Origin: Casuarius casuarius
Lineage: Eukaryota; Chordata; Aves; Casuariiformes; Casuariidae
DNA: 64,000 bases
Assembly: GCA_003342895.1 (NCBI GenBank)
Contig: PTFA01000496.1
Coordinates: forward strand, 62,001-126,000
Direction: 5' to 3'
Positions 49,611 to 61,740 of the stretch are shown here, in pieces. The stretch's first letter is position 1, and each line of letters begins with the position of its first letter. A program made the position numbers and the translations under genes. A model generated the notes under the pieces. The model saw only the letters and a program-made list of their open reading frames with translations. It made no database searches and was not told the DNA's origin.

Positions 49611-50908
49611 TTTTAAGGGAGTGCTGGGAGCAATGGAGGAATAGTGGGGCCCTGCACAATGAAGCGCTTTATTAAAATACCTGACATCTGCATGCAATGC
49701 ACCCAAATCATCGTAGCTGCGCGCAGGAATTCGCCGGGCATTACCAGTCACTTTTTGTCTGTTTTTGTATGCTTGTTTGGTTTATATAATGAATGAATGC
49801 CTCTGGCAAAGGAGTACTTTGAGCGTGTTATTGGACAGGAGCAATTTTCCAAGAGGTATTGTCATAGATGGTCTCAGAATAAGAGTAATAAGAGAATAAG
49901 CAAGAAAGGAACACAGCCTTTTTCTCTCTGTTTTCAATCACCTCTTGGAAAAAAATAAAAAGCAAAACCTTGAGAAAACTTCATAAAGCATAAACTGCTC
50001 CAGTCCCCACTTGATGAGGCCTTTCTGTAAACAGAGATCGTGTACTGTAGAAGCGTTAGAGGGAGCGTGGGCAGTGGAGTTTTGGAAGATGATATCAAGA
50101 CTACCTATGCATGAAAAGTAACTAGTAAATTCCGTTGCCAAAATGAGCAAAGAAACAAAGCAATTAGAGGTAGTCCATTTCAAAAGTAAGAAAAGAAAGG
50201 ATAGCGAGTTGCTCCTGGGGTGCCACAGCAGTATGATTTCTATCGCAGCAGCATAACGCAGGGCACATTCAGGCGTTGCGGCGGCTCGAGGGATCTCACC
50301 ATGGCAGTTCACAGAGGAGGAGGTCTGAAACTGTTTCTGCCCATGCAAATAATAGTGTGATTCCTAAACTGAGCGCTTCACATGAGTAAGGAGCTGCACA
50401 AATCTGACTTCAGTATCAGGAATTTATGGTTATACCCAAGTTAAATGATTTGTAATCATGTGTGCAATTGATTTTAAATCACACTTAGACTTGCACTATA
50501 TAAAAGTAAAATAAATGAAAGCACTTGAGCACTGTAATTTGACGGATTTTGCTGTCCTCTTTAAAGGGGGACTGGCGCAGGAAGGATGAGTCTTTGGATC
50601 CCTGAAGGCTCTTGTTTGACCCACGCGTCTTATCCGCCGCTCTCCAGCCAGCCGCCTCCCTTCGTGGGAGAGTGCCTGTGGAGCTTGTCAGTTTCTCTCC
50701 TGGTTCATCTGGAGGGGTCACTGGAGAGTTGGTGCGAGGTGTTACTTCCTTCGTCAGGTTGTGAGCGAGCTGTCTGACCACAGCTTTGAGCTGGTTTAGG
50801 AGTGAAGGGCGGAGTGCGTTCTTGAACTGCAGTCTCGCAAGTGTTAGAAGGCATTTGCTTCCTGATTAAACTGGTGGCTAGTCCTAGAGTTTTGCATAAG
50901 TCTGACTT

Positions 50909-50980
50909 TATATATACATACATACATATATATGTACACACACACACACACACACACACGCACACCCCGCCACACACACG
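50909..50980. repeat. Compound (TA/CATA)n(AC)n microsatellite
   Basis: tatatatacatacatacata grades into twelve AC units (50936-50959) and a broken CA tail to 50980. Confidence 0.95.
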
Positions 50981-53900
50981 AGCTACCAGTTCTGTGGGAT
51001 CCAAGACATTCAGCAAATCAGGTCAGGTAGCCAGTCTGTATGGTGTGCAGTTTTGGTGAGTAAAAACTAGAGTGGCTCTTGCATTATAAAGCAACAGACC
51101 ACATTTAATAACACAGTACTAAAGCATCATGTAAATGTCAGGTGCTAGTAAGATGAAGTGAACTTTAGTAGAGCCCAATGCAGTAGTCGAAGGCGACGTG
51201 CATTTTAGGCCCAGCAATACAATATCTTGGGTGTCCTCAGCTCATACTGTTTCCTTCAAACCTGAGCATGAACAGCACCTTCTAGAACTGAACCTTTTTT
51301 TCTTTTTCTTCCCCTGCCTGGCAGTGCTCTTTACTTGGTAGAACTGAGATCATAATGGATTAATTTTTCAGACTTCCTCAGAATACATCCATTTGTGACC
51401 AGGAAAGTGTTTGACTTTTTTTCTTTTTCTTCTCTAATCATTATGAGAGAACATGTAACCAATAAAACGCTTTTAAATCTGATCTGTAAAATGAAGCTCA
51501 AGAAAATCTATTAGAGAGCTCTCTCTTATGCTTCTCATTGGAAGGATGCTTCTAATAAGTAATGGTTCTGTAATGCTTGTGTCACATTAAAGTGTGGGAG
51601 GCAAAAAACCTCCTTGGGGTAAAACCATATTCATGATTAGACCGATTTCTAATAGGCTTCATCCTGTGATGTTTTAGAATAGTGTAAGAACAGGGAAAAT
51701 GGAAGAATTATCATAGGTCATAGATGTTGCCAGTAAGTTTAGAATTATTCATAATGGAACTGCAATAAGGGAACAGACTGGATGGATGGCTCTGATTTTC
51801 CCTTGAAGAATGGGACACGTATCTTGACTCCCACCTCCTGAACCTTTGCATACACAGAGGTAAACAAATGAGTTTTGTGCGTGCCGTTGCAGTAAAATCC
51901 ATAATTCTCCACAAGGCTTGAGGAAATACTTTTTTTTTTATTTTTAAATCATTTTTTTGCTTGGAGTAAAATCAATTAACCTGTGTTTGTGACAGTACGT
52001 GAGTAGCAGTTTTCTGGTACTGGTTTTAATTCTTGCTGGTTGAAAATAAAAGATTCATGCACATGGAAACAAAGAGGATTATGTCACTTCCTCCATCGTT
52101 TTTAAGTGTCACTGAGGCTCCAGATCTTGGCTATTATTTAATTGTGTTTTGCTTACATACAGTATAAGAGAAAAATCACCATATAGGGGTATGTAAATCG
52201 CTGATGTTTCACAACCCGACTGAGCTAGCCTCTCTCTCCACACACACAGATACACACACGCACCACTGTAGAACAGTGCGTAAACTTAATAAATCTGAAT
52301 CTTATCTGAATCTGCAACATTCAGTGGAATCGCAGGGAATGCTGTCAGCCTGAACAGCCTGTGAAACCTCACATAGGTTTGGAACACAGCTCCCAAATTT
52401 TCCTGCCATGATATGGTAGTTCAATTTACAGTCACTCTTGAGCTCTGCGTATTGTATACGGTATGTCACTTCTTTGCTTCAGTTGTGTCAGGACAGCTCT
52501 GATCATTCTGAGCCACAGTAACGTATAGTGCATTTTAATACCAAGGGTAATTAAAACATGCGGTGGTCTTTAGTTTTCTGGTTATGGAATGGCTGCTAGT
52601 GTTGTTTCTCACTGTGAGGGCTGGAACCTGGTCTTTTTATCTGGGGAAAGAAAGACCCTGTAATGTACTGGTGGGTAGTGCAAAATTATGAAAAAAAGAC
52701 ATTTTAAAAGAACATCTAGAAAGGAAAAAAAAAATCCTTGAATATCCAGAAGGCTGTGAATATCCAAAAATGACTATTTGCAGTTGATTGTGTGCCAGCT
52801 GTTTGTTTTACATGTATAAATGCTAGGTTTTTAAAAGTGCAAATACGGTAAATTCTGAAAATACATTTTTAGAAATCGTTTTTGAAGTTACTTCCAAATT
52901 TTTCTGTATGTCCCTGGCAGATACACCTCTGCTTTGGTTTGTCTAGTGTGTCATTTTCTTCATATAGCCTTAAAAAGAACATCATTATTAATTGTAGTGC
53001 TCACTTACTGTGAATAATGAAAACAAAATTGGACTATATGTGGTGGTAAGATTGTGCAAATCAGACTCTTTGTCTGTGTTAGCATATAACTAATTAAAAG
53101 ATGGCATAGTGTAAGGAAACAGTAACATGGGTGTTTCAGAGAATGCAAGTTGTAGTCTTCCCCAGATTTTTAGCAAATGGTGCATGTAGCACTCCTTCAG
53201 TATAAATCAACCCAATTAAAAACATGTTGTTTTTCTGTGAGGAAATCAAAGCAGCATGATAATAAATAGGATATTTGGATACTTAATCACCAGGTATGCA
53301 ATGTAAGGGCAGATATCAAAAAATAACACTATAAATAAAATGCTTCTTGCACTGGATTCACAATTCTCTTTGTAACCTCTTTGGGTTAGAAAAAATAAAA
53401 AATCGTGCTCATAGAGTTGAATATTTAACAGAATTTTGTGGCAGAGGACTGGAAAACACAGAGGAGCTCTTGTGTTTACCAGGCCACCCCGAAAGGCAAG
53501 AGGGCATAAGGCACTCATAAACAGTGGCAGAGCACAAGCAATGTTGTCTTTGAAAAGTTTTCATTTTTCCCTTGAATCAGCTACAGTCTCTTGCTTAAGG
53601 TCACCACAGTTTGCAATCTTTGGCAGGAGGCTTCTTCCATTTTTGGTAGTGGCAGTCTGAATTTTTTGGAAGTGTTTTCTTCTTAAACTGCCATTATCTT
53701 CCAAACCTGTTTCATGTTATCATTGTCAGATGCCTCTTCCCTGAGTTTCTCAGAACAAAATGTTGTGTTTTCCTGGGATCAGGGTTTTTTTTTTTTTTTA
53801 AGCTTGAAATTGAGAGTCATATGGTTATGATTTGAGTATGTCAAGCCTGATTTTTTTTTAAAGCAGTACCTTTTTCTCTGGGCAGTGAACTCACTGCAGA

Positions 53901-53989
53901 AACATCAAAGGGAATGTGTGTTGCTGGATCAAGGTGATTTTTTTTTCTCGACCACATCATTGCCAGCTGTGGTGTTTATGATTAGAGGC

Positions 53990-54480
53990 AGGCGTTCCAG
54001 ACACCTCCGAGTCCTTGCTAAGCGTCAGATCTTTAACGGGATCCATCCCAGCTGAGTGACACTAAACAGACAGCCGGGGGGGGTTGGTGGGGTACAGCAG
54101 TAGAGGAGGGGGCCTTTGGTGCTCAGTGCGCTCACCAGCCGAGCTTATAACAAACTCTGCTAATGCTAGGCTTTGGGCTGCCCAGAGGCCCCGTATTACG
54201 GCTTTCAGGGCTGCTTTCATTAGCAGAGGGGATGACTAGAGCCCGGCAAATGCTGTCATTGATCCTCTCACGCTGAGTGTGTGGATGTGCCGCATTCAGG
54301 TCACAGCCCGCTCAGCTTTGAAGCAGCTCCATTTCACACTGCTGACAGCCACAGACTGCCGACTTGCAGGAGCTGACACAATTCCCTCTCCCATCTGATT
54401 CTCTGCTCTGTGCAGCTAACTACACTGAATTCCCCATGGGCGCTCCCTCCGCTAGAAATATTAACACTTGTTTACCGGTC
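53990..54480. promoter_or_regulatory. Candidate enhancer block, GC-rich and repeat-free
   Basis: About 490 bp of GC-elevated, low-repeat sequence with scattered CpGs sits within AT-rich intron. A G-rich stretch at 54076-54112 lies near its 5' edge. No coding frame of note covers it. It has the texture of conserved non-coding elements found in BNC2 introns of other vertebrates, but identity is not established. Confidence 0.28.
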
Positions 54481-55448
54481 CTGTTGGCATAAGAATTCTG
54501 CAAATAGCTAGCAATTCAGATAGCAGCACTCCATTTCATGCGTTCTTGTTTTTGCTGCTTTCCTTGCTGCCCACTTTTGGAGAATATTTTGACTTTGTCA
54601 GTGCTAGATCGTTTTGCTGCGCAGAAGACATGCTGTACTATCTTCCTTAGGCTAAAAGTTAGACACCCAGATTATATCCAAAGTACCACAGAATTAGAGG
54701 TTTTTGCTTTTAATTAGGACTTTGTAGAGGGTAGAAAGTTTTAATTCCAGCAGTTAGAGAAGAAGTCAGCAGGCTTGTATGAGAGATAATAGTGTGGAAG
54801 TAGCTATTGTATATGGTACCTTAGAGGCCGTCCAGAATAAAGGTCACGTAATAAAGGTGCCAGTTAGAGCAAAACCCAAAAGGAAAATGTAGATTAATTA
54901 AACATCACTCTCAAAGACAATCAAGACAGTACATTGTGCTGGATTCCTGGATCTTTTCCTGCACCATTGTAGCAGATCTTAGGAGGTAACCTTTAAAAAA
55001 AAGATCTGGTGACCAAAGGTCTTGATTCTAGCCATCTGCTTATTTTACATTTCACTGTCTTCTGGCATTCCTGAGCTGTACTGATGTAACGGAGATGCAA
55101 ATCAGTCCAGAGGAACTGAATTACTCTGTGGCATATAGTGGTAAATACTACTGAAGACTCAAGTCAGGCATCTCAGCATAAGAAGGATTTTTTGGTTTTA
55201 TTTTGAGTTAGAGTAAATAATAGTGGTTGTTCCAGTGTGAGAGAGAAGAGTTGCTGAAATCAGTCAAGTTCCATTAATGTAGAAATCGGTGCAAGATGAG
55301 AATCAAGCTGATTTGGCCACATGATGAGGAAGACAGGCTCTGAGCGTGTCTTTGTGTTTCAGTCTCTCCTGATAGTGATACGTGATCTTCAAGAAACTTG
55401 GATGCTTTGATTTGGAAAAAAGTTTCCTGCAGTGTCGGGCATTGAAGC

Positions 55449-55468
55449 TTTTTTTTTTTTTTTTTTTT
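55449..55468. repeat. Poly-T run (20 T)
   Basis: Twenty T residues followed by cccag. No credible downstream exon was found. Confidence 0.9.
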
Positions 55469-57873
55469 CCCAGAAATGAATGCTGAAAACTTTGACTGGG
55501 GAAAAATAAGCTTTAAAGTAATACTTTTCTCTTGATTGTAGGATCGAGGTTCTTTCCAGAATTCAAAATCTTGAAGATCCATGCCTTCCGCTGACTGCCA
55601 CAATCTCACTAAGCTTAGGTCCTAATGAGTTGAGCAGTTCTCTGCTGGATTTTCAGCCTGGCCTCCCAAACTGAAAATTCTGGAGCTTCATTCGCCACTG
55701 GTGAGGGCCGTGGCACCTTCTCCCAGCTGATTTCCCACCACCACCACCTATCCCATATCACTGCCCTTGTCTGTCTTTCTCTTTTCTTGCCCCCTCTGCT
55801 TCTCTCTTGCCTTGTCACTGACTTGGCTCTTTTTGAACCTCTGGTCAGGCTGTTCTTTATTTTTTCCCCTATTGCCTGTAATCAGCAACTCACATAATCC
55901 ATTCTCCCCCTTTACCACCATCCTATTTTTTTTACCCTGGGACAAGGGACATTGGAAGAGGGATTTGTCTGTCTTCATCCCTGAAACAAAGGAGAAAATG
56001 TCACAGGGATACAGCTCTACTGTACTGTCTCATGCCTCTTAGGTTCTCTAATTCGCTTCTCCAGTCAATCCAGGAATAGTAACCTGGGGCTGACTGGCAC
56101 TGGTTTTCACTGATGAAACATTGAGTTGCGACATTGCTTGGGGTCCTTGGAGCTATATGTGGTAATGAGGTTTCACTTCACCCCTCTGAAGGCCTCTTTC
56201 TTTACCGACTTGAAACTGTCTAGATTTTTGTCCTTCTTTGCATCTTACCACTACCATATACTCCATTCCAACAATTTCCCTCTCCAGTGAATTTCCCAAA
56301 ACCCAGACATATACATTGACCCATCCTCTCCATATACCTTAAGGATCTCAGACTTTATTATGTTTTGCCCTTAGAGACTGGATAGGGTGACAGAGCTACA
56401 AGGAAAATCTCACATAGTTTATGTCGCCTATGAACTTGTAAATTCTTCCTTAGAAGAAGGAGCTGTTCAAATGATTGTTTTTACTGCCAAAGTTCATCAT
56501 ATTTAATTGACATCAAGAACAGGCTCCCATGTAAAAATCTATCAATTCATTGATTTTTTTCAGTATTCTCTGAATGCAAACTAAAATGTTGTGCTTTTAT
56601 GTAAAAACATTGTTAATTCCAAAAAGACAGTGTTTCATCTGAAGCTTTTCCTTTTGCAAATGAGGAACAGGAGATAGAGGGGAAGGGGAGATACTGGTCG
56701 GTGGCTTTGGCTAAGGAAGAGGAATAAGTCTGTTAATTTTTTTTTTGCTAGATGAATTGTCGGCTCCTCAGATAGGCTAGCACCAGGATGGTGAGCAACA
56801 CCAGAAAATTTTAGAAAGACAAAAAGTAGAATACAAAGAGACCTGGAGAAAGTTTTCAGTTAATATTACTCTGCAGTGAGGACTAAAAATTTGGTGTTTC
56901 TTATTTCATTTAATTTCTAATTATGTGTTTTCTATCTAGCAAATAACAGTCCTGCTCATCTTAGTGGTTAGAGCTGCCAGAGTAGGGACATCTGTGAAAA
57001 CATGACTGGCCTGAGGAAGCAGGAACCTGAAAGGATCATTAAGGTTCCTTCTCTACCTGAAAATAATTTCAAATAAACATATATCATAATCCTTTAAGTA
57101 TAATTTAAGGTGACCATATTCAGTGAACTAAAAGATGAGTTTCTGTTAGGAGGGAAAAGCAGATGGAAAGGAAATCTTAAAATATTGAACATAAGGGTAG
57201 GAGAAAGGAGGGGTTTTTTGTTAGCACAGCAATGTGCTGAAAGGGTTGATGAGGAACCTCATATTTAGCGATATGATGAAATCTCTAGCTTTTGAATAGT
57301 CTGATTATCTTCCTCTCAAAAGTATTTGAATGTACAAGAAGACAAAGGGAATAGGTGAAGACTTTAGAAACTACACATTGGTTCCTGAAAAAGAGCATGT
57401 TTAATACTTGAATAAGTATCACAAACATGCCATACAAGTATCTCTTTGTGTTACCATTTCATATACTAAGTGGGTTCTTTTGATTCAGTAGTATAATCAG
57501 GCTGATCGGAGGTGCCGTAAATAACAACAGAGAAGGAACCACAGGCAATACTTTGCAGTTTCTTGGCAATAAAATTTGTTTGGGCTACTAATGGCTATTT
57601 CTTGAATTTTTTTTCTTCATACTTTTCTTAATACCTGTAACATATCCATGAATAGTATATAAGATATATATATACAGGTGTAGCTTATGTAATATGTAAA
57701 TATCACACAAGGCATACTTAAATAATATTCAAATTACAAGGTAAAGCATTCAATAGTGAGGAAATGCTGTAACTGAGATTGTGTGTTGACCATAATTCAT
57801 TGCCCTTGGACATATACAGATGCATACATGATATGTTTCCTCTTGCCGTGATCACACACTGGTATTTTTTGTT

Positions 57874-57892
57874 CCCCCCTCCCCACCCTCCC
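57874..57892 (-). other. G-quadruplex motif, minus strand
   Basis: On + it reads CCCCCCtCCCCaCCCtCCC. The minus strand has four clean G runs separated by single-base loops, the most stable parallel type. Confidence 0.8.
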
Positions 57893-60800
57893 AAGGATTC
57901 TTGCTTTAGTCAGTACATTTCAGAGATGGTGCTTATTTTAATAGTAGCTGTTCAGTATTCATTTTGTCCTTTCTGTCTACTCGGTGGTTCTGTAGGTTCT
58001 GTTGCTTCATGATATTTAAACTCTCTTCTGGCAATAGAAACACTGATTAAATTTTGGCCTTTCTGTGGTGCTCCTCGAAGTAGCTAGCAGAGGGATTCCA
58101 AAACACTGATGAATTTTTCTGCTCTACATCCTAACAAAGTAAGAAGGTGTTTTTATTTCCACTTTGTAAGATGATGAAAAGTATCTTACAAGATGCCTTA
58201 CAACAGATAGACAGTTTTGCCACTGCTTTTGCCCAATTTTTCATAAAATGGAACCTGATGTAAGATTTGGTCCGTTCAGAGTTTGTTTTGATGTCAGTTG
58301 TGAGCACTTAGCATGCCTTTGCCTCCCACTCTAAAGGGGGCAATTCCACTTGCCTGTTTGAGGGATACTAGGTAGTTCTTCCATGTGGGCTGATCCTGTA
58401 AACTTTCTTCCTGTCAGGGAAGAGAAATGGGTCCTTCTGTGGTGAGACTTCCCTCATGCTCCAGCAGATGTGTAGAGTGGCCATCTGAGTTATGATCTAG
58501 AAGTGCTGTGTTTTCTTCACTGACTTGAGCAGGCATCTAGCTCACCAGGTTCTTTGTACTAAAATAAGAGCAGAGGGATCCCACCCTAAATGTCTCTCTG
58601 TGGTCCCAGAAAGCGCTCAGCTATAAAGGAGAGTTCACCCAGATCACCCCGAAAACCCACGTCACAGCTCAGACGCAGCAGGAGCAACCTGAAGTTCCAT
58701 CAACTTCCCTTAGAAGCGGGGAAGTGCCAGGACTGAGTGCTCGGTTGTGCAGGATGAGCATCCATCCACTTGATTCAGAGATAACGCCTTTTTTAAAGGA
58801 AAAGCCACAGGAAGGTCTCATCATCAGAACTCCCTCGTGATCCATTAGTACAGCAGGAATCCTCAGAGCCACGATGCAGATTTTTGCCGATTGAGCTTTT
58901 TCCCTGGCCTGTCCACATTTCTGGCATCTTCTTCCCTATCTTGTTCATTTTGCAAACTGTGCGCTGAATCTCCAGCTGAATTCACTATTTCCACTTCTAG
59001 TTCCCTTTTACAGTCTTATTTTCTCCCAGTCAAAGATGTTAGCCTGACTCCTGGTCTCTCTGTATTAGCCAGGCAGCTCTTTTCTTTTCTCTCGAGCAGC
59101 CATTAGTTCCTGGCTATTAAGAGCGATTGCAGAAAAATGCCTCTTCAATCCCAGCCATACGAGGCTGTGCACCTTCATTACTGATTGAAGCTTTAGGGAA
59201 TTTAGTTTTGGAGCATTAACTAGTTGCTGCAGAACATGTGAAAAAAGGCATTTTGTCACAACTTGATGACATTTGAACAGGCTTCCACAGATGATACAAG
59301 GGCCATCCTGACAAAGCTCTCAAAGATTTTGACAAAACAGTAAAGATCAGTTAACTATTGATACTGAACTTCTTACTATTGCTTGTGCTACTACTACGAA
59401 TACTACTACTATTACTAACCAGCCTCAAGCAGACACCTGACATGGGCAAGAAGCTCAGAGCAAATAGGTCTGAGGCAGGCAAAAGGAGACAGATGTTTAT
59501 AATAGCAAGTTTGCAAGGTCTTTAACATGATCACTCCCAAAGTCATAACTATTACTTCTTGTGTCAGTTGAGGGCCAGAGCTATTTTTTTTTTTATTTCA
59601 CAATGTTGTGATAAGTCTTTGAAAGCAGTTTGAGGTGGGACTTGTCAGAGAGTTTAGGAGAGCGTTAATAGGAAAGCGATGTGGTAGAGGCATTACAACA
59701 AAACACGTTAGATGTTCCCTGTTAGATATAAATAATAGGATTTGTAGGACTATACCTTAGTTTTGCTCCAAGGCAGTCTAGCATGTGTGGCTAGTACTTA
59801 CTGAATTGATCACCAGAGGTCTCACTGACCTTGGCAGGATTATATGACTCAGACTTTCGCATGGATGAAATGTTCTTGAACAATTTCTTCCAAAGTACTG
59901 GGCACAAACAGGCCTTTTACTTACTTTACTTCAGGTGGCTATGGCAATTTTTCCCATTTTCCCTTTTTATGCTTTTTATTCTTTTTCTCTTTTTTTCTTT
60001 GTTTGTTTGTTTATTACTAAGCTATTTTATTACGATTAGTACAAGAAATTGCCAGGTTGTGGTTCCTTTCAGTCTCCATCAAGTTTTCACTTAAAGAAAG
60101 ACAGAAGGAGGTTCCATTCTAAGTAAAGAAATAAACAGCAATTTCTATGTTGAAGTGCAAGTCTGTGCTGTAGTAACATACTATAATGCCTTTATTTGGG
60201 TATCTGAAAGGAAAAAAAGATGTTCTACAAAGTCGTTGTTTAGAGTAGTAGCAAATTTGCCAGATACTGAACTATCTTTTTCACTTGTGCTGTCACTAAA
60301 ATCAGACTGGTACACCTGAATTTTTTTGTGTGTGGTCTTGGGCTCTCCAGCAGTATTTTGGTTTTTGGAGGGCTTAACAGTAACTGAACATGGTGTTTTT
60401 GAGATTCCAGACCTTGGAAGCAGAGAAAATTTTCACTATTAAAAATGTTTCACACTTTCTTGGAACAGCATATCAGTTTTGCCAGGAACTTCTAAATCTA
60501 TTTTAACAATTTTTCCTAGATGGGAACATAGTGTCTTAGAGGATTTTGGGGTAGGTTTGGTGCTTAATATTTGGAATTATATAGTCCACAGCAGATAACT
60601 TTTCAGTGATACACTAGCTTGTCTTGCAGTGTTTAAAGTTTGCTGTCATGGATACTTCTTAATCATCCTGTGTTACGCAAAGAACTGTCTTAGTGTGATG
60701 TGAAGTTAAATTTTTTAACAAAACCTTACTATAACAGGTAGGTTCATGAACTTAAAGGAATTCACAGGCATTGCCTTCATTGCCGTATTAGAGGCTATCA

Positions 60801-61467
60801 TTTTTAACATTTATTTTTCATTACATTGTATGAAATAGTTTGAGAAATCTCCAGTACTAACTTCACACTGCTGACTGTTGGGAAAGATAACAATACAGCT
60901 GATGTGTAATATGTAATCAAAGTTAGGTATTTTGTAGAGAACAGATGCTTTCAGAAAGAAGTTATTTCTTTTGGATACTTTCAACACAGTCATACAAAAT
61001 TTAGAGAAGTTCCCGCCTAAAGAGTTTGATGGGAGGGAAGGCGAAGTTTGTAAATTTCAAGGAAGAAATTTCATATGCAACTACTCAAAAGACTGACAAA
61101 AATAGTCTTTAAAAACAGAGGTAGTGTTTCCAGGTGGTGAAGGTTTATAATCGAAAACTTGGACGTTCTCCAGATCAAATAATTTTTGTTGGTCAAAATA
61201 TTCGTAAGGAGTTTTTAATAGTTTAAATATTTATGGTTAGTAAAATAGTGCTCTAAAATACAAAGGATCTGTATTTAAAATTCTAGGGATAAAAGGCTTA
61301 TGAACTGATTAATGAACTATAGAAATCACTGAAAAATACAGTGCTCCTGAGGCCGGCACACTAGCTTCCCTTTTTGGCTTGACATGGATCTAAGTTGGGA
61401 AAGACCTGACAGCCTACCACAGGCTTATGGGAAATGAGAGGGAAGCAAGTCTCAGGGTTTCCTTTCG

Positions 61468-61740
61468 CCACCTCTCCCGTGAAGTTGCATTTGGGACGGG
61501 AAGGTGCCTGGGGTGGAGCCTGTTGCTTTCCTGAGCATCCCGGGAAGGCTGTAGCAGGGGTGCTGCCCCTCGCTCGGGGCCGATGTGCTTGCCGGCGTGC
61601 GCAGGCGTTGTGGGAGCAGCTGTTCGGCACGACCGAAATGTGCAGCCCGGCCGTGAGCTGCGCAGCAGGTCTTGCGGGACCTGTAATTTTCCAAGACCAG
61701 TTCTGGTCTTCGTGTCTGATCTCACCGGAGAGGTGCTCAG
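61468..61740. promoter_or_regulatory. Intronic CpG island-like segment
   Basis: About 20 CpGs occur in about 270 bp, with a core around gccggcgtgcgcaggcgttg (61590-61610). By eye count the observed/expected CpG ratio is well above bulk vertebrate DNA. Frames of 80-140 codons are open on both strands, as is usual in GC-rich DNA poor in stop codons; none matches a family I know. Confidence 0.35.

Noticed and set aside
49938..50348. 136-codon open frame on -
   Set aside because: No known domain, no splice or promoter context; consistent with chance.
55050..55175. Possible palindromic amniote repeat (gatgtaacggagatgcaaat)
   Set aside because: The similarity is short and without a paired arm.
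58125..58205. Possible MIR fragment (ccactttgtaagatgatgaa)
   Set aside because: Only one short block matches; not enough ordered similarity.
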